Source: Scytonema hofmannii PCC 7110 (lineage in GTDB: Bacteria > Cyanobacteriota > Cyanobacteriia > Cyanobacteriales > Nostocaceae). Taken from it: 64,000 bases of DNA. Position numbers and translations under genes: made by a program. Below are positions 26,935 through 34,917 of the stretch, piece after piece. Position 1 is the first letter of the stretch; the number at the start of each line of letters is the position of its first letter. The stretch is from NCBI RefSeq assembly GCF_000346485.2, contig NZ_KQ976354.1:434001-498000 (forward strand), given 5' to 3'. The notes below the pieces were generated by a model. That model made no database searches. It was not told where the DNA came from and was given only the letters and a program-made list of their open reading frames with translations.

Positions 26935-27357
26935 AGTAATTTGTTATACTTCAAAAAACGGAACCTTGACAGTTTAATAAAAGAAACTTCCAAACAAAAA
27001 ATGTCCCGAATTTTTCTGTGGGATTAAGTGTCTTGCCCGTTGTTCATTGAGATAGCGATCGCGATGCTTGTTCCATAAGAAGGGAAAATTTGTCTTTTGC
27101 AATTCCCCTAAAGTTTCCAATTGAAAGCTAAGGTATCACTTTTTGCTTTCCACACGCAAGCTTTTCGCGGGGGTATGGCGATCGCTGGAACGTTGATAAT
27201 TTCGTTGACCCCCGCGAAAGGTCTGTAGTGTAAGAGTTTGAGATGGGTGTGGAGATGAGTTATTGACACTAAAACACGCCTGTTGACAGTAAAACTACAC
27301 CCCCCGCGAAAATGGCATCTTCAAACCCAATTGTAGTAAGGGTTCCATCAGGGTAGG
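26935..27357 (+). promoter_or_regulatory. Leader of CRISPR array 2
   Basis: The order is AGTAATTTGTTATACT (26935-26950), GAACCTTGACA (26961-26971), TTTTCGCGGGGGT near 27167, its inverted partner ACCCCCGCGAAA near 27208, and a third CCCCCGCGAAAA at 27301. Then come GCATCTTCAAA and AGGGTAGG at the junction with the first repeat. The array 1 leader has the same elements in the same order with different spacing. Confidence 0.75.
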
Positions 27358-28329
27358 GTTTTAATTCTTCTTCCCCTCACGGGGACGGAAACTTCGTCCG
27401 ACGAACTGGAACAGTCGTCGGAAAGAGTGGTTTTAATTCTTCTTCCCCTCACGGGGACGGAAACTTTAGCCGTCGTCTCTTATTCCGTCGTCGGAACGAG
27501 GTTTTAATTCTTCTTCCCCTCACGGGGACGGAAACCAGGCACCAAGTAATGTGAGGTATTTTACCGTCTTTGCGGTTTTAATTCTTCTTCCCCTCACGGG
27601 GACGGAAACGTTAGATCTGGTGTCGTTACTTACACCAGTTTTGGGTTTTAATTCTTCTTCCCCTCACGGGGACGGAAACTTTAATTGGCTCAAGATCAAG
27701 ATTTTTGATAATCTGTTTTAATTCTTCTTCCCCTCACGGGGACGGAAACTATTATCTGTGCTGGTAAAGCTACCAGCCGACACTTGTTTTAATTCTTCTT
27801 CCCCTCACGGGGACGGAAACCTGTATCTGTAGGTATATCCTTCGCCTGTCCTTGTTTTAATTCTTCTTCCCCTCACGGGGACGGAAACTTAAAAAATGTA
27901 GACCCTAGAGTTTTTAGCCAGCGTCTAACGTTTTAATTCTTCTTCCCCTCACGGGGACGGAAACTGCGTGGATGCTCCACTCAGAGTTTTGTAAAGCTGT
28001 CCAGTTTTAATTCTTCTTCCCCTCACGGGGACGGAAACTCCAACTACTCTCATCGTAAGCTTTACTAGTAATTCGAGGTTTTAATTCTTCTTCCCCTCAC
28101 GGGGACGGAAACTTTTTTGATTGGCCAATAGGTTTTTGCTTTCGCAATTGTTTTAATTCTTCTTCCCCTCACGGGGACGGAAACGATCGTCGGAGTACTC
28201 CTTGGTCTCACGGGGAACTGAGTTTTAATTCTTCTTTCCCTCACGGGGACGGAAACCCAGAAATCACTATTAGCATCATATTTTGCATAATAGTGTTTTA
28301 ATTCTTCTTCCCCTCACGGGGATGGAACC
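27358..28329 (+). CRISPR. CRISPR array 2: 14 repeats of 35 bp, 13 spacers of 33-41 bp
   Basis: Repeats start at 27358, 27430, 27501, 27575, 27645, 27715, 27786, 27854, 27930, 28004, 28078, 28150, 28222 and 28295. Each begins GTTTTAATTC and ends CACGGGGACGGAAAC, with a CCCC/GGGG stem. The last repeat is altered at its 3' end (GATGGAACC) and the one at 28222 has one change, marking the right side as the old end. The newest spacer is 27393-27429. Spacers 1 and 2 both contain GTCGTCGGAA followed by a GAG. Confidence 0.98.
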
Positions 28330-28500
28330 GACTATTGGTCGCACATGAGAGTGAGTACCGCAGAATTACTCTTGGCTAATGTCCAAGCCAATACCAGCCT
28401 GAAGGGGCATCATAGGTAACTGTGATGTCTCAGATTGCTCTGATGAATGGTAAGATTATCGAAACGGCATCATGAATAGAGAATGGAGACAAGCGGTATC

Positions 28501-28968
28501 ATGAATGACTGGAATTTGCCATGGGAAGGCGGATGCCGTTGCGGACAGATGCGGTTTAAGGTGAGTGCCGTCCCTCTGCTTACGATGGCTTGCCACTGCA
28601 CGGGTTGCCAGCGAATGACCGCCAGCGCTTTTTCTTTAAGCGTCGCGATCCCCAGTGAAGGGTTCTCGCTACTGAAAGGTCAGCCGGTTATCGGCGGCTT
28701 GCACGGTGCGGCTCGCCACTACTTCTGTCCGCACTGCATGAGTTGGATGTTTACTCGTCCGTCCGGAATAGACGAGTTCGTCAACCTTCGGGCGACGATG
28801 CTGGACGATGCGTCATGGTTCATGCCATTCATCGAAACTTGGACGAAGGAAAGGCTGTCATGGGCGACGACTCCTGCGGTTCATAGCTTCGAGACTTGGC
28901 CCGCTTACGAAGAATATCCAGCACTGATAGAAGAATACGCCCAGCTAGCATCGAAACCTGTACGATGA
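28501..28968 (+). CDS. GFA/CENP-V-type zinc protein
   Basis: The 155-residue protein (ATG 28501; ATG 28483 would add six residues) matches the glutathione-dependent formaldehyde-activating enzyme family. Cysteine pairs CRCGQ, CHCTGCQ and CPHC are placed as in the Zn-binding beta-tent fold, and the protein has the usual length. Its reaction cannot be told from sequence, because many members are not formaldehyde enzymes. The gene is visibly more GC-rich than its neighbours, with codons such as GGC, CGC and ACG, pointing to transfer from another bacterial group. It stands alone after array 2. Confidence 0.85.
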   Translation: MNDWNLPWEGGCRCGQMRFKVSAVPLLTMACHCTGCQRMTASAFSLSVAIPSEGFSLLKGQPVIGGLHGAARHYFCPHCMSWMFTRPSGIDEFVNLRATMLDDASWFMPFIETWTKERLSWATTPAVHSFETWPAYEEYPALIEEYAQLASKPVR

Positions 28969-29112
28969 CTGCAACTTGAAGGCTTTCTCAATCTTCTGCT
29001 ATGAGATGCCAAACCTTTGCCCAAACTTCCACGTCGCAGTCTGGGTTGGTTTGCTTGATTGTTCGACTTCGGTCATTAGTAACAAGTTAAGATTCAGTCA
29101 TAATTTAGGTGT

Positions 29113-29160
29113 AGACCTTAGCATTGAAGTTTCACCCAACTCATCCCACTTTTAAGGTCA
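29113..29160 (+). pseudogene. Fragment of a cas1 3' end
   Basis: The plus strand reads LALKFHPTHPTFKV, matching LALKFHPTYSTFNV near the end of the stand-alone Cas1 (33617-33660). No coding context remains around it. With 31084-31513 it shows that cas1 copies were broken up here. Confidence 0.65.
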
Positions 29161-29257
29161 TTGAGGTGAAAACTGCTGTAATTGAGAAGGAGATTCTGTT
29201 GAAGTTGTTGATAAGATGTGGTTTGTGGCGGCAAAAGGCACGAATTAACTAGAAACA

Positions 29258-30448
29258 ATGGCTTCAGACAATACGAACCATAATGCACAACTAGGGGGCA
29301 ATAATACTCCCGCCCAACGTAAGCGGGAAATTCCAGAAGGTGAACTTCCAATTGAAGAGGGCATTCGGCAAGGGATTCGTGCTCGTGAAGACATTTTTCA
29401 AAAAGCCCAGGAAAATCCCGATCTATGGTACTTCGATCCTCTTGCGAGCAGATATAAAAAGCGACCAGAGCCTAAACCTGATTTCTCCTTAGAGCAGCAG
29501 GCGACTTCGGTAAACGCTACTCGTACCAGTCGGACACGGGAGATTCCAAAAGGGGGACTCCCGGTTGAGGAAGGCATGCGGCAGGGGATTCGTGCTCGTG
29601 AAGACATTTTTCAAAAAGCCCAGGAAAATCCCGATCTATGGTACTTCGATCCTCTTACGAGCAGATATAAGAAGCGACCAGAACCTAAACCTAATTTTTC
29701 CGTAGGAGGGGAGCAGCGTGCCATCCCGTGTTTTCCCAAAGGAACTCTTGTGGCAACTACTGATGGACTGGTTCCGATTGAGTTTCTTACCATCAGTATT
29801 ACAGTGCCAGCATTCGACGAATTTAGGCAGGCTATGCTCAATAAACCAATCACTATGCTCTTGCAGAACAAGACCGTGCGTTTAGTCAATGTTACCACTG
29901 ATAGGGCAACAATCTGTTCCACCATGCGCCACCGATTTTGGGTAGAGAATAAAAAGAAATGGGTTGCTGCCCAGTTCCTAAAGCCAGGTATGCTTTTGCG
30001 AACTGTGACTGGTGGGGTAAGCAAGATTAAAACGATCGCAGTCCAGGATGTCTCCGAACAAAATACTTACAACCTGACAGTTGCTGACTGCCACACTTAC
30101 TTTGTCGGTAAAGAGAGTGTTCTCGTCCACAATGGAGACACAAGAAATGGTAAAGTCTACATCGGTCGTGACTGCCAAGGAAACATCATTTACGTCGGGC
30201 AAACAAAGCAAGACATTCTAGATCGCGAGAAAAACCACCGTGCCAATGCTATCAAAAAACCGGAAATATATGGGTATAAGAAAGATATGAAACTTGAAGT
30301 GATAATTGATGGTCTGACTGATGATGAGATGCACTACCACGAACGTCGGGTCTTTGAGCAATTAACGGCGCAAGGTATAAAACTGAAGTATGAGCAAAAG
30401 CCAATGGGTCATGCTGGAATAAATGAACTCATTGAAAAATACTGTTGA
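29258..30448 (+). CDS. Hint-domain polymorphic toxin with GIY-YIG-like C-terminal nuclease domain
   Basis: The 396-residue protein has three parts. Residues 23-146 are two copies of a 71-residue unit (REIPxGxLPxEEG...REDIFQKAQENPDLWYFDPL), nearly identical also in DNA. Residues 158-292 are a Hint (intein-like) domain, from CFPKGTLV with Cys158 to VLVHN with Asn292. The final 100 residues carry KVYIG and IIYVGQTKQDILDREKNH, with Arg323 and Glu362, matching the GIY-YIG nuclease pattern. The Hint domain would release the toxin part. No secretion signal is seen. The gene downstream is a candidate immunity protein. Confidence 0.8.
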   Translation: MASDNTNHNAQLGGNNTPAQRKREIPEGELPIEEGIRQGIRAREDIFQKAQENPDLWYFDPLASRYKKRPEPKPDFSLEQQATSVNATRTSRTREIPKGGLPVEEGMRQGIRAREDIFQKAQENPDLWYFDPLTSRYKKRPEPKPNFSVGGEQRAIPCFPKGTLVATTDGLVPIEFLTISITVPAFDEFRQAMLNKPITMLLQNKTVRLVNVTTDRATICSTMRHRFWVENKKKWVAAQFLKPGMLLRTVTGGVSKIKTIAVQDVSEQNTYNLTVADCHTYFVGKESVLVHNGDTRNGKVYIGRDCQGNIIYVGQTKQDILDREKNHRANAIKKPEIYGYKKDMKLEVIIDGLTDDEMHYHERRVFEQLTAQGIKLKYEQKPMGHAGINELIEKYC

Positions 30449-30514
30449 TAAAATACTATTGGCAGCGCTACTATCCAGACAATTAAGTAGTTTCTTTAGA
30501 CGAAGTATAAATTT

Positions 30515-31093
30515 ATGGCTTGGGAAGAGTTTGAGCGAAACGGCGTCAAGGGGATAACGGGCGATCAACCTATCGATGAATTAGCGATCGCGTTGACAGA
30601 AATTGCTTCATCCTATGAAGACAGGTTTTCTCGCAAGCCCACTATTATTGAAATCATGTGGGCTATGGAAACTGTGCTCTCAAGCAACCCGAAAAGTTAT
30701 GTGTCCGATCCAGAGGGTTTGAAATACGGTGACATCATTGTAAAACGGGATTACGAAGCAGAGAGCGATGATGTAGATCTAACGGAATATGAGGCGTCTG
30801 CTGGTATCGATCCGCCCGGTTATATTTTTGTGTCGCGACGTGGTTCAAGTCAAAAGAATCTACCTCCGATAGATGTTATAAAAATTACAATTCTTGACTT
30901 GCGGGAGCGAAATCTGGTCTGCGAGTATGAGATTCTGACGAAGGACATCTCCGATCAAATGGCTCAAACACTAATCTTAAGTGTGGTATTAGATGAGTTT
31001 TACGATCGCTACTTCCATGATAAAGCTGACAACATTGATTTCATAAATGCGAAATCTCATACACAATCCACTGTTTCATATGCATCGCTCTAG
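30515..31093 (+). CDS. Candidate immunity protein for the Hint/GIY-YIG toxin
   Basis: The 192-residue acidic protein matches no family I recognise. It lies 66 bp downstream of the toxin in the same direction, the usual place for an immunity gene, and the role rests on that. Its last codons (ATCGCTCTAG) lie inside a 22-bp sequence duplicated at 32562-32583, upstream of cas1. The present C-terminus was therefore created or altered by a recombination junction, and the natural protein may have been longer. Confidence 0.6.
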   Translation: MAWEEFERNGVKGITGDQPIDELAIALTEIASSYEDRFSRKPTIIEIMWAMETVLSSNPKSYVSDPEGLKYGDIIVKRDYEAESDDVDLTEYEASAGIDPPGYIFVSRRGSSQKNLPPIDVIKITILDLRERNLVCEYEILTKDISDQMAQTLILSVVLDEFYDRYFHDKADNIDFINAKSHTQSTVSYASL

Positions 31094-31513
31094 CACAGAT
31101 ACGAATGGGCTATTGCTTCCCTACTTAACGTTTACAGCCAGTGTCCCCAGACAACTGCAAAGCGGATTAGCCAATTTTGTCACTTGGGAAATCAACTGCT
31201 GCATCAATATATATACACGCTTCTCAATACCAGAGAACTTCACCCCGACTATGCAATATTACACCGGGACACGCATTACGACCTTCCTTTAGCGTGGGAC
31301 TTGACAGCAGAATTTCGCGCCCCTATCGTTGATGATTTGGTACTCAATTTTGTCCGAAATCTTTCTACCAGTAATGGGAATGGTAAACATCAGCCACGGA
31401 GCTTGCTACAATCTTTCCTTCAGCAGTGGGAAGCAAAACTTCGGACTTTTGTCTTGCATCCCTACCCTGGCGAAGTCAGCTACCGTCAGTGTCTCGACTT
31501 GCAGGTGCGTGAC
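31084..31513 (+). pseudogene. Internally deleted partial duplicate of the cas1 region
   Basis: 31084-31105 equals 32562-32583, which is cas1 upstream sequence. From 31107 the sequence follows 33168-33573 almost base for base, coding YAIASLLNVY-like and LLHQYIYTLLNTRELHP to DLQV. The intervening part of cas1 (about 32584-33167) is missing, and the copy ends before the cas1 C-terminus. A run-on open frame through it is not a real gene. Confidence 0.85.
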
Positions 31514-31649
31514 AACTGTTTCTATATCATAATCATGGTTGTTAATTCTCTTCCCCTCACCGAAAATAAGGAAGGAGGAAGAAGAAAGGCCGAAGTTGGA
31601 AAGAATTTTCCGTCTGCTCTTTCTCTCTTCCTCCTTCCTAAGGTAGAAG

Positions 31650-31719
31650 CCCCTCAATTTATTGATGGAAAAGTAAGATTTTGTTCTTGCCATTTCAAAT
31701 CCCCTCAATTTATTGATGG
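31650..31719. repeat. Pair of 19-bp direct repeats
   Basis: CCCCTCAATTTATTGATGG occurs at 31650-31668 and again at 31701-31719, 51 bp apart, between the cas1 duplicate and the truncated AAA gene. No function is apparent. Confidence 0.6.
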
Positions 31720-32405
31720 GGATACAACTTCGGTCTTCCCTCTTCCTTCTTACGAGCGTTAACTTTCTTCTCGCGCCAGACTTTTAATTCGATACCTAAA
31801 GTCGTAGAACCATATCTTAAACATAAATCCATGCGAACGCTACCACCAGAGGCTACCTTATAATCGCGCACATCGCGTAAACCAATCAACCCCACAGACA
31901 ATGGAAAGTTATGAGGACGCCTGGGATAGCCATCACGTAATTGGCGTAAAACTGAAATCAAGGTTTCATTTTGTAGCGAGTCAATTTCATCTATAAATAC
32001 TACCAAAGGTCGGGGCGAAGCCTGCGCCCAAGCTCGTAAATAAGCTCGAATCCTCCGTCCTGGTTCTTCGTTATGACAAACAGGTGGTTGTAGCTCTTTG
32101 GGTAATACATCTGCAATTGTATCGCGCCAAGTTCCAATCATCGCTAATTCTGCGGCACCTATATCATTATTAAACGCGCTTCCGACTTCTGCCGATACCA
32201 CCACTGCTGTGTAGCGTCCACTGAGAGTCAACTGTTTCGCCAGTGCTAACATTGCGGTTGTTTTACCTGTTTGCCGGGGTGCATGAACGACAAAGTAACT
32301 CCGTTGTTGAATGAGATCCTCTAAATCCGGCAACCGAGCAGTTGGCGATAACATATAGTGAATATCGTCTTGGCAAGGACCTGCGATGTTGAACCAACGA
32401 GACAT
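31710..32405 (-). pseudogene. AAA-like ATPase with internal deletion, fused to its C-terminal domain
   Basis: The 231-residue frame begins like cyanobacterial AAA-like (AAA_35 type) proteins: Walker A APRQTGKTT (42-50), Walker B LVVFIDEIDSL, then LRDVRDYKVASGGS. Directly after that it jumps to RMDLCLRYGSTTLGIELKVWR, which belongs near the end of full-length relatives of about 500 residues. A central stretch of a few hundred residues is missing. The protein is probably non-functional, though the frame is still open. Confidence 0.65.
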
Positions 32406-32455
32406 GCAACAAAACTACGTTTAAGCGGATACTCTATGAGTTTACCTTACTTGAC

Positions 32456-32489
32456 AGCAGTTTTCACCTAAACGAACCATACCATTATG
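32456..32489 (-). repeat. Copy of the GAAAACTGCTG / GGTTCATTTA dispersed repeat
   Basis: The minus strand reads ATGGTATGGTTCGTTTAGGTGAAAACTGCTG in order (ATGGTTCG-type then GAAAACTGCTG). It is related to 14981-15014 and, in part, to 29163-29176. Confidence 0.5.
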
Positions 32490-32528
32490 TCAGGGCGCAA
32501 TGCCTTGCGCCCCTACATCAAAATTGCA

Positions 32529-32587
32529 ACTCATATAACTCATATACGAAGTCATATAAAAATCGCTCTAGCACAGATACGAACTCA
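32529..32587. promoter_or_regulatory. Candidate operator upstream of cas1: ACTCATATACG-type repeats
   Basis: ACTCATATACGAAGTCATAT (32538-32557) matches 19 of 20 positions with the site before RT-Cas1 (24682-24701). Partial units ACTCATATAAC (32529) and ACTCATATAGC (about 32577) flank it. It lies 110-140 bp before the cas1 start. Confidence 0.6.
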
Positions 32588-32668
32588 TATAGCCATCTGA
32601 AAAAATAGAAGTATAGGTAAGGAAAGCAAACTTTCTTATCTACAAACAAACCCAGTTGGTTTTTATTT

Positions 32669-33697
32669 ATGTCTACAATTTACATCACCGAACAAGATGT
32701 ATCTTTCAAAATTCAACACCGTTATTTAAAGGTGTTTCATCAAGAAGAGCAACGCATTAGCTTACCAATTCGCAATCTCAGTCAACTCATTATCTTTGGT
32801 AATATCAATTTACCACAAGATATTATTAAACTCTTGCGATCGCACCCCATTCCCGTCTTATATTTAACCCAATCTGGTGAATATTTAGGACGATTAGAAA
32901 ACCCATATAAACTCCAACCAAAATACTTAACCTATCAACGCAAGCGCGTGCGCGATTTTGAGTTTTTACGTGCAACGGCTGAAAGTATTATCTGGGCAAA
33001 ATTACACAATCAACACGTTTTTTTGCAAAGTTGGACTCGCCATCATGTAAACCATGTCATCCAACAAGCCTTAAATTACTTAACGCTGTTGATGGACAAC
33101 CTACCAATAGCACAATCTCTCAGCGAATTGCGGGAATATAGCGAGGAAGCTGATAAGGTTTACTATTGGGCTATTGCTTCCCTACTTAACGTTTACAGCC
33201 ATTGTCCCCAAACAACTACAAAGCGGATGAGCCAATTTTGTCACTTGGGAAATCAACTGCTGCATCAGTATATATACACGCTTCTCAATACCAGAGAACT
33301 TCACCCCGGCTATGCAATATTACACCGGGACACGCATTACGACCTTCCTTTAGCGTGGGACTTGACAGCAGAATTTCGCGCCCCTATCGTTGATGATTTG
33401 GTACTCAATTTTGTCCGAAATCTTTCTACCAGTAATGGGAATGGTAAACATCAGCCACGGAGCTTGCTACAATCTTTCCTTCAGCAGTGGGAAGCAAAAC
33501 TTCGGACTTTTGTCTTGCATCCCTACTCTGGGGAAGTCAGCTACCGTCAGTGTCTCGACTTGCAAGTGCGCGAATATCTTGCTTGTCTGCTGGGTGAAGT
33601 GGATTTTTACCGTCCCCTGGCGTTGAAGTTTCACCCAACTTATTCCACTTTCAATGTCGCTAAACCTGAAAAAGCACCATTAGCTTTGGTGAAGTAG
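32669..33697 (+). CDS. cas1: Cas1, stand-alone, with altered active site
   Basis: The 342-residue protein is full length and co-linear with the Cas1 half of RT-Cas1 (MSTIYITEQDVSF at the start; QVREYLACLLGEVDFYRP near the end). Metal ligands His219 (ILHRD) and Asp231 (AWDLTAEFR) are present. The Glu motif reads REYSEEADKVYY where RT-Cas1 reads RGYEGKAATIYF, so Ser158 stands at the Glu position, with Glu159 and Glu160 next to it. It may be inactive, or may use a shifted Glu. Cas2 starts 2 bp downstream, so this pair still forms an operon, and the complex may be structural or regulatory. Its 3' half is duplicated at 31107-31513. Confidence 0.9.
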   Translation: MSTIYITEQDVSFKIQHRYLKVFHQEEQRISLPIRNLSQLIIFGNINLPQDIIKLLRSHPIPVLYLTQSGEYLGRLENPYKLQPKYLTYQRKRVRDFEFLRATAESIIWAKLHNQHVFLQSWTRHHVNHVIQQALNYLTLLMDNLPIAQSLSELREYSEEADKVYYWAIASLLNVYSHCPQTTTKRMSQFCHLGNQLLHQYIYTLLNTRELHPGYAILHRDTHYDLPLAWDLTAEFRAPIVDDLVLNFVRNLSTSNGNGKHQPRSLLQSFLQQWEAKLRTFVLHPYSGEVSYRQCLDLQVREYLACLLGEVDFYRPLALKFHPTYSTFNVAKPEKAPLALVK

Positions 33698-33699
33698 TC

Positions 33700-33978
33700 A
33701 TGTTTTACTTAGTTTGCTACGACATTGTTAGCGATCGCCGCCGTAATAAAATATCGAAAATCCTTGAAGGTTACGGGTTGCGAGTGCAAAAGTCTGTTTT
33801 TGAGTGCGTATTGGATGAAAAGCAGTATGAAACCCTATCCAAATACCTGACACGACTGGTTAACAAACGCGAAGACCAAGTAAGATTTTACCCCATGTCA
33901 GCACACAATCGTTGTAAAGTCGCAGTCATGGGAACGCAACCTGAATTTGTAGTAGACGACGCAGCGTTTATCGTCTGA
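33700..33978 (+). CDS. cas2: Cas2
   Basis: The 92-residue protein is a typical Cas2: an N-terminal strand with YDIVSDRRR carrying the conserved Asp, KILEGYGLRVQKSVFECVL, and a C-terminal strand. It begins 2 bp after cas1 and is the only cas2 in the window. It would form the Cas1-Cas2 integration complex, with the neighbouring Cas1, with RT-Cas1, or both. Length and motifs are normal. Confidence 0.95.
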   Translation: MFYLVCYDIVSDRRRNKISKILEGYGLRVQKSVFECVLDEKQYETLSKYLTRLVNKREDQVRFYPMSAHNRCKVAVMGTQPEFVVDDAAFIV

Positions 33979-34073
33979 TTACAGAGATTACACACAGCAT
34001 TTCCTTATAACCAAATGAACGATTGCAAAAAAGCACGCGCTCCGCCGTTGTGCAATCTCTGTGCGCTTCGGTT

Positions 34074-34174
34074 ATACCATTTTGGATTTTAGATTTTGGA
34101 TTTTGGATTGAGAAAGTCTTGCTTAGACTTGATTTCAACCAACTATCTGTCGCATTCTTTGTTCAACTTGGTAT
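34074..34174 (+). mobile_element. MITE-like 101-bp repeat, copy 1
   Basis: The element begins ATACCATTTTGGATT and ends TTCAACTTGGTAT, giving short terminal inverted repeats (ATACCA...TGGTAT). A copy of exactly the same length, about 93% identical by eye, lies inverted at 50318-50418. It carries AGATTTTGGATTTTGGATT repeats near one end and no gene. It ends 27 bp before the RelE-type toxin gene. Confidence 0.7.
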
Positions 34175-34200
34175 TGGTTTGGATTCTACACATAGCGTCA

Positions 34201-34461
34201 ATGCATATCAAGTTTCGTTTGATTTTTGTTAGCAAAGTTCAAAAACAACTTGATTCATTATCCTCAAAAGACCGCAAGCAGTACGATAAAGCTTTTGAAT
34301 GTTTAGCCAATAATGGCCCTGTTTATCCTAGCTTGAGAACTCATCGATATCGCTGCAAAGGCGATGATATGTGGAGTTCTTCCGCTTCGATGACAAAACG
34401 ATTTTATTGGCGTTATATGGAGGAACACAGCATTCTCATTACGCATTTGGATTCGCACTAG
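34201..34461 (+). CDS. RelE/ParE-family toxin
   Basis: I chose ATG 34201, giving 86 residues; the longer open frame upstream runs through the MITE-like repeat. The sequence KFRLIFVSKVQKQLDSLSSKDRKQYDKAF, then SLRTHRYR, and WSSSASMTKRFYWRY with ITHLDSH at the end, fits a compact RelE-type mRNA interferase. A small HTH gene follows 19 bp downstream and may be its antitoxin. Confidence 0.7.
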   Translation: MHIKFRLIFVSKVQKQLDSLSSKDRKQYDKAFECLANNGPVYPSLRTHRYRCKGDDMWSSSASMTKRFYWRYMEEHSILITHLDSH

Positions 34462-34480
34462 TACACAATTACTTTTCTTT

Positions 34481-34777
34481 ATGATGTACAATCCCCGTCG
34501 AATCACCGCACGCGAACAGAATCTCATTTCACTCTACAGCAACTGGGAGTTTAATATGACACCAACAGAATTTTATGACAAGTGGGCTGTCAGTTACGAA
34601 CAAATCGCTTTAATCTGTTCCCGTTCCAATTCAACAGTTCGAGGCTGGTTTAGGAGCGATGGTAATCGACGCTATCCCACACACAATGATTTGCTGCATC
34701 TTGCTCTGATGGATTTTTTCCTAGAACACTTTGAGGAAATCCCCGAACAGGTTTTGCACTGGCTGCATGTTCAGTGA
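34481..34777 (+). CDS. Small HTH protein following the RelE-like toxin
   Basis: The 98-residue protein (ATG 34481 or 34484) has a central HTH: WAVSYEQIALICSRSNSTVRGWFRS, then a conserved end LLHLALMDFFLEHFEEIPEQVL. This family is frequent in filamentous cyanobacteria and not functionally known. Position suggests an antitoxin or autoregulator for the toxin upstream. The final Gln and stop (CAGTGA) are the first unit of a CCAGTGA-type repeat. Confidence 0.65.
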   Translation: MMYNPRRITAREQNLISLYSNWEFNMTPTEFYDKWAVSYEQIALICSRSNSTVRGWFRSDGNRRYPTHNDLLHLALMDFFLEHFEEIPEQVLHWLHVQ

Positions 34778-34829
34778 GCAGTAACCAGTGACCAGTGACC
34801 AGTAACCAGTGACCAATGAGCAATGACCA
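34775..34829. repeat. Heptanucleotide tandem repeat (CCAGTGA and variants)
   Basis: About seven units of CCAGTGA, CCAGTAA and CCAATGA variants start at the stop codon of the HTH gene. Confidence 0.85.
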
Positions 34830-34917
34830 GGTAATTCAAACGTGAGTTAGATAGACTTCAATCTCCTAACCTAAAAGGATGCTGTTGGCGAATGGTGGGT
34901 CAGACCCTCACCTTGTT

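Noticed and set aside
17790-28329. Spacers directed against sequences within this window
   Set aside because: I saw no convincing match by eye. A systematic search was not possible, so this is not excluded.
31184-31762. 192-codon plus-strand frame resembling Cas1
   Set aside because: It is the 3' half of a duplicated, internally deleted cas1 that runs on into unrelated sequence, so I list it as a pseudogene only.
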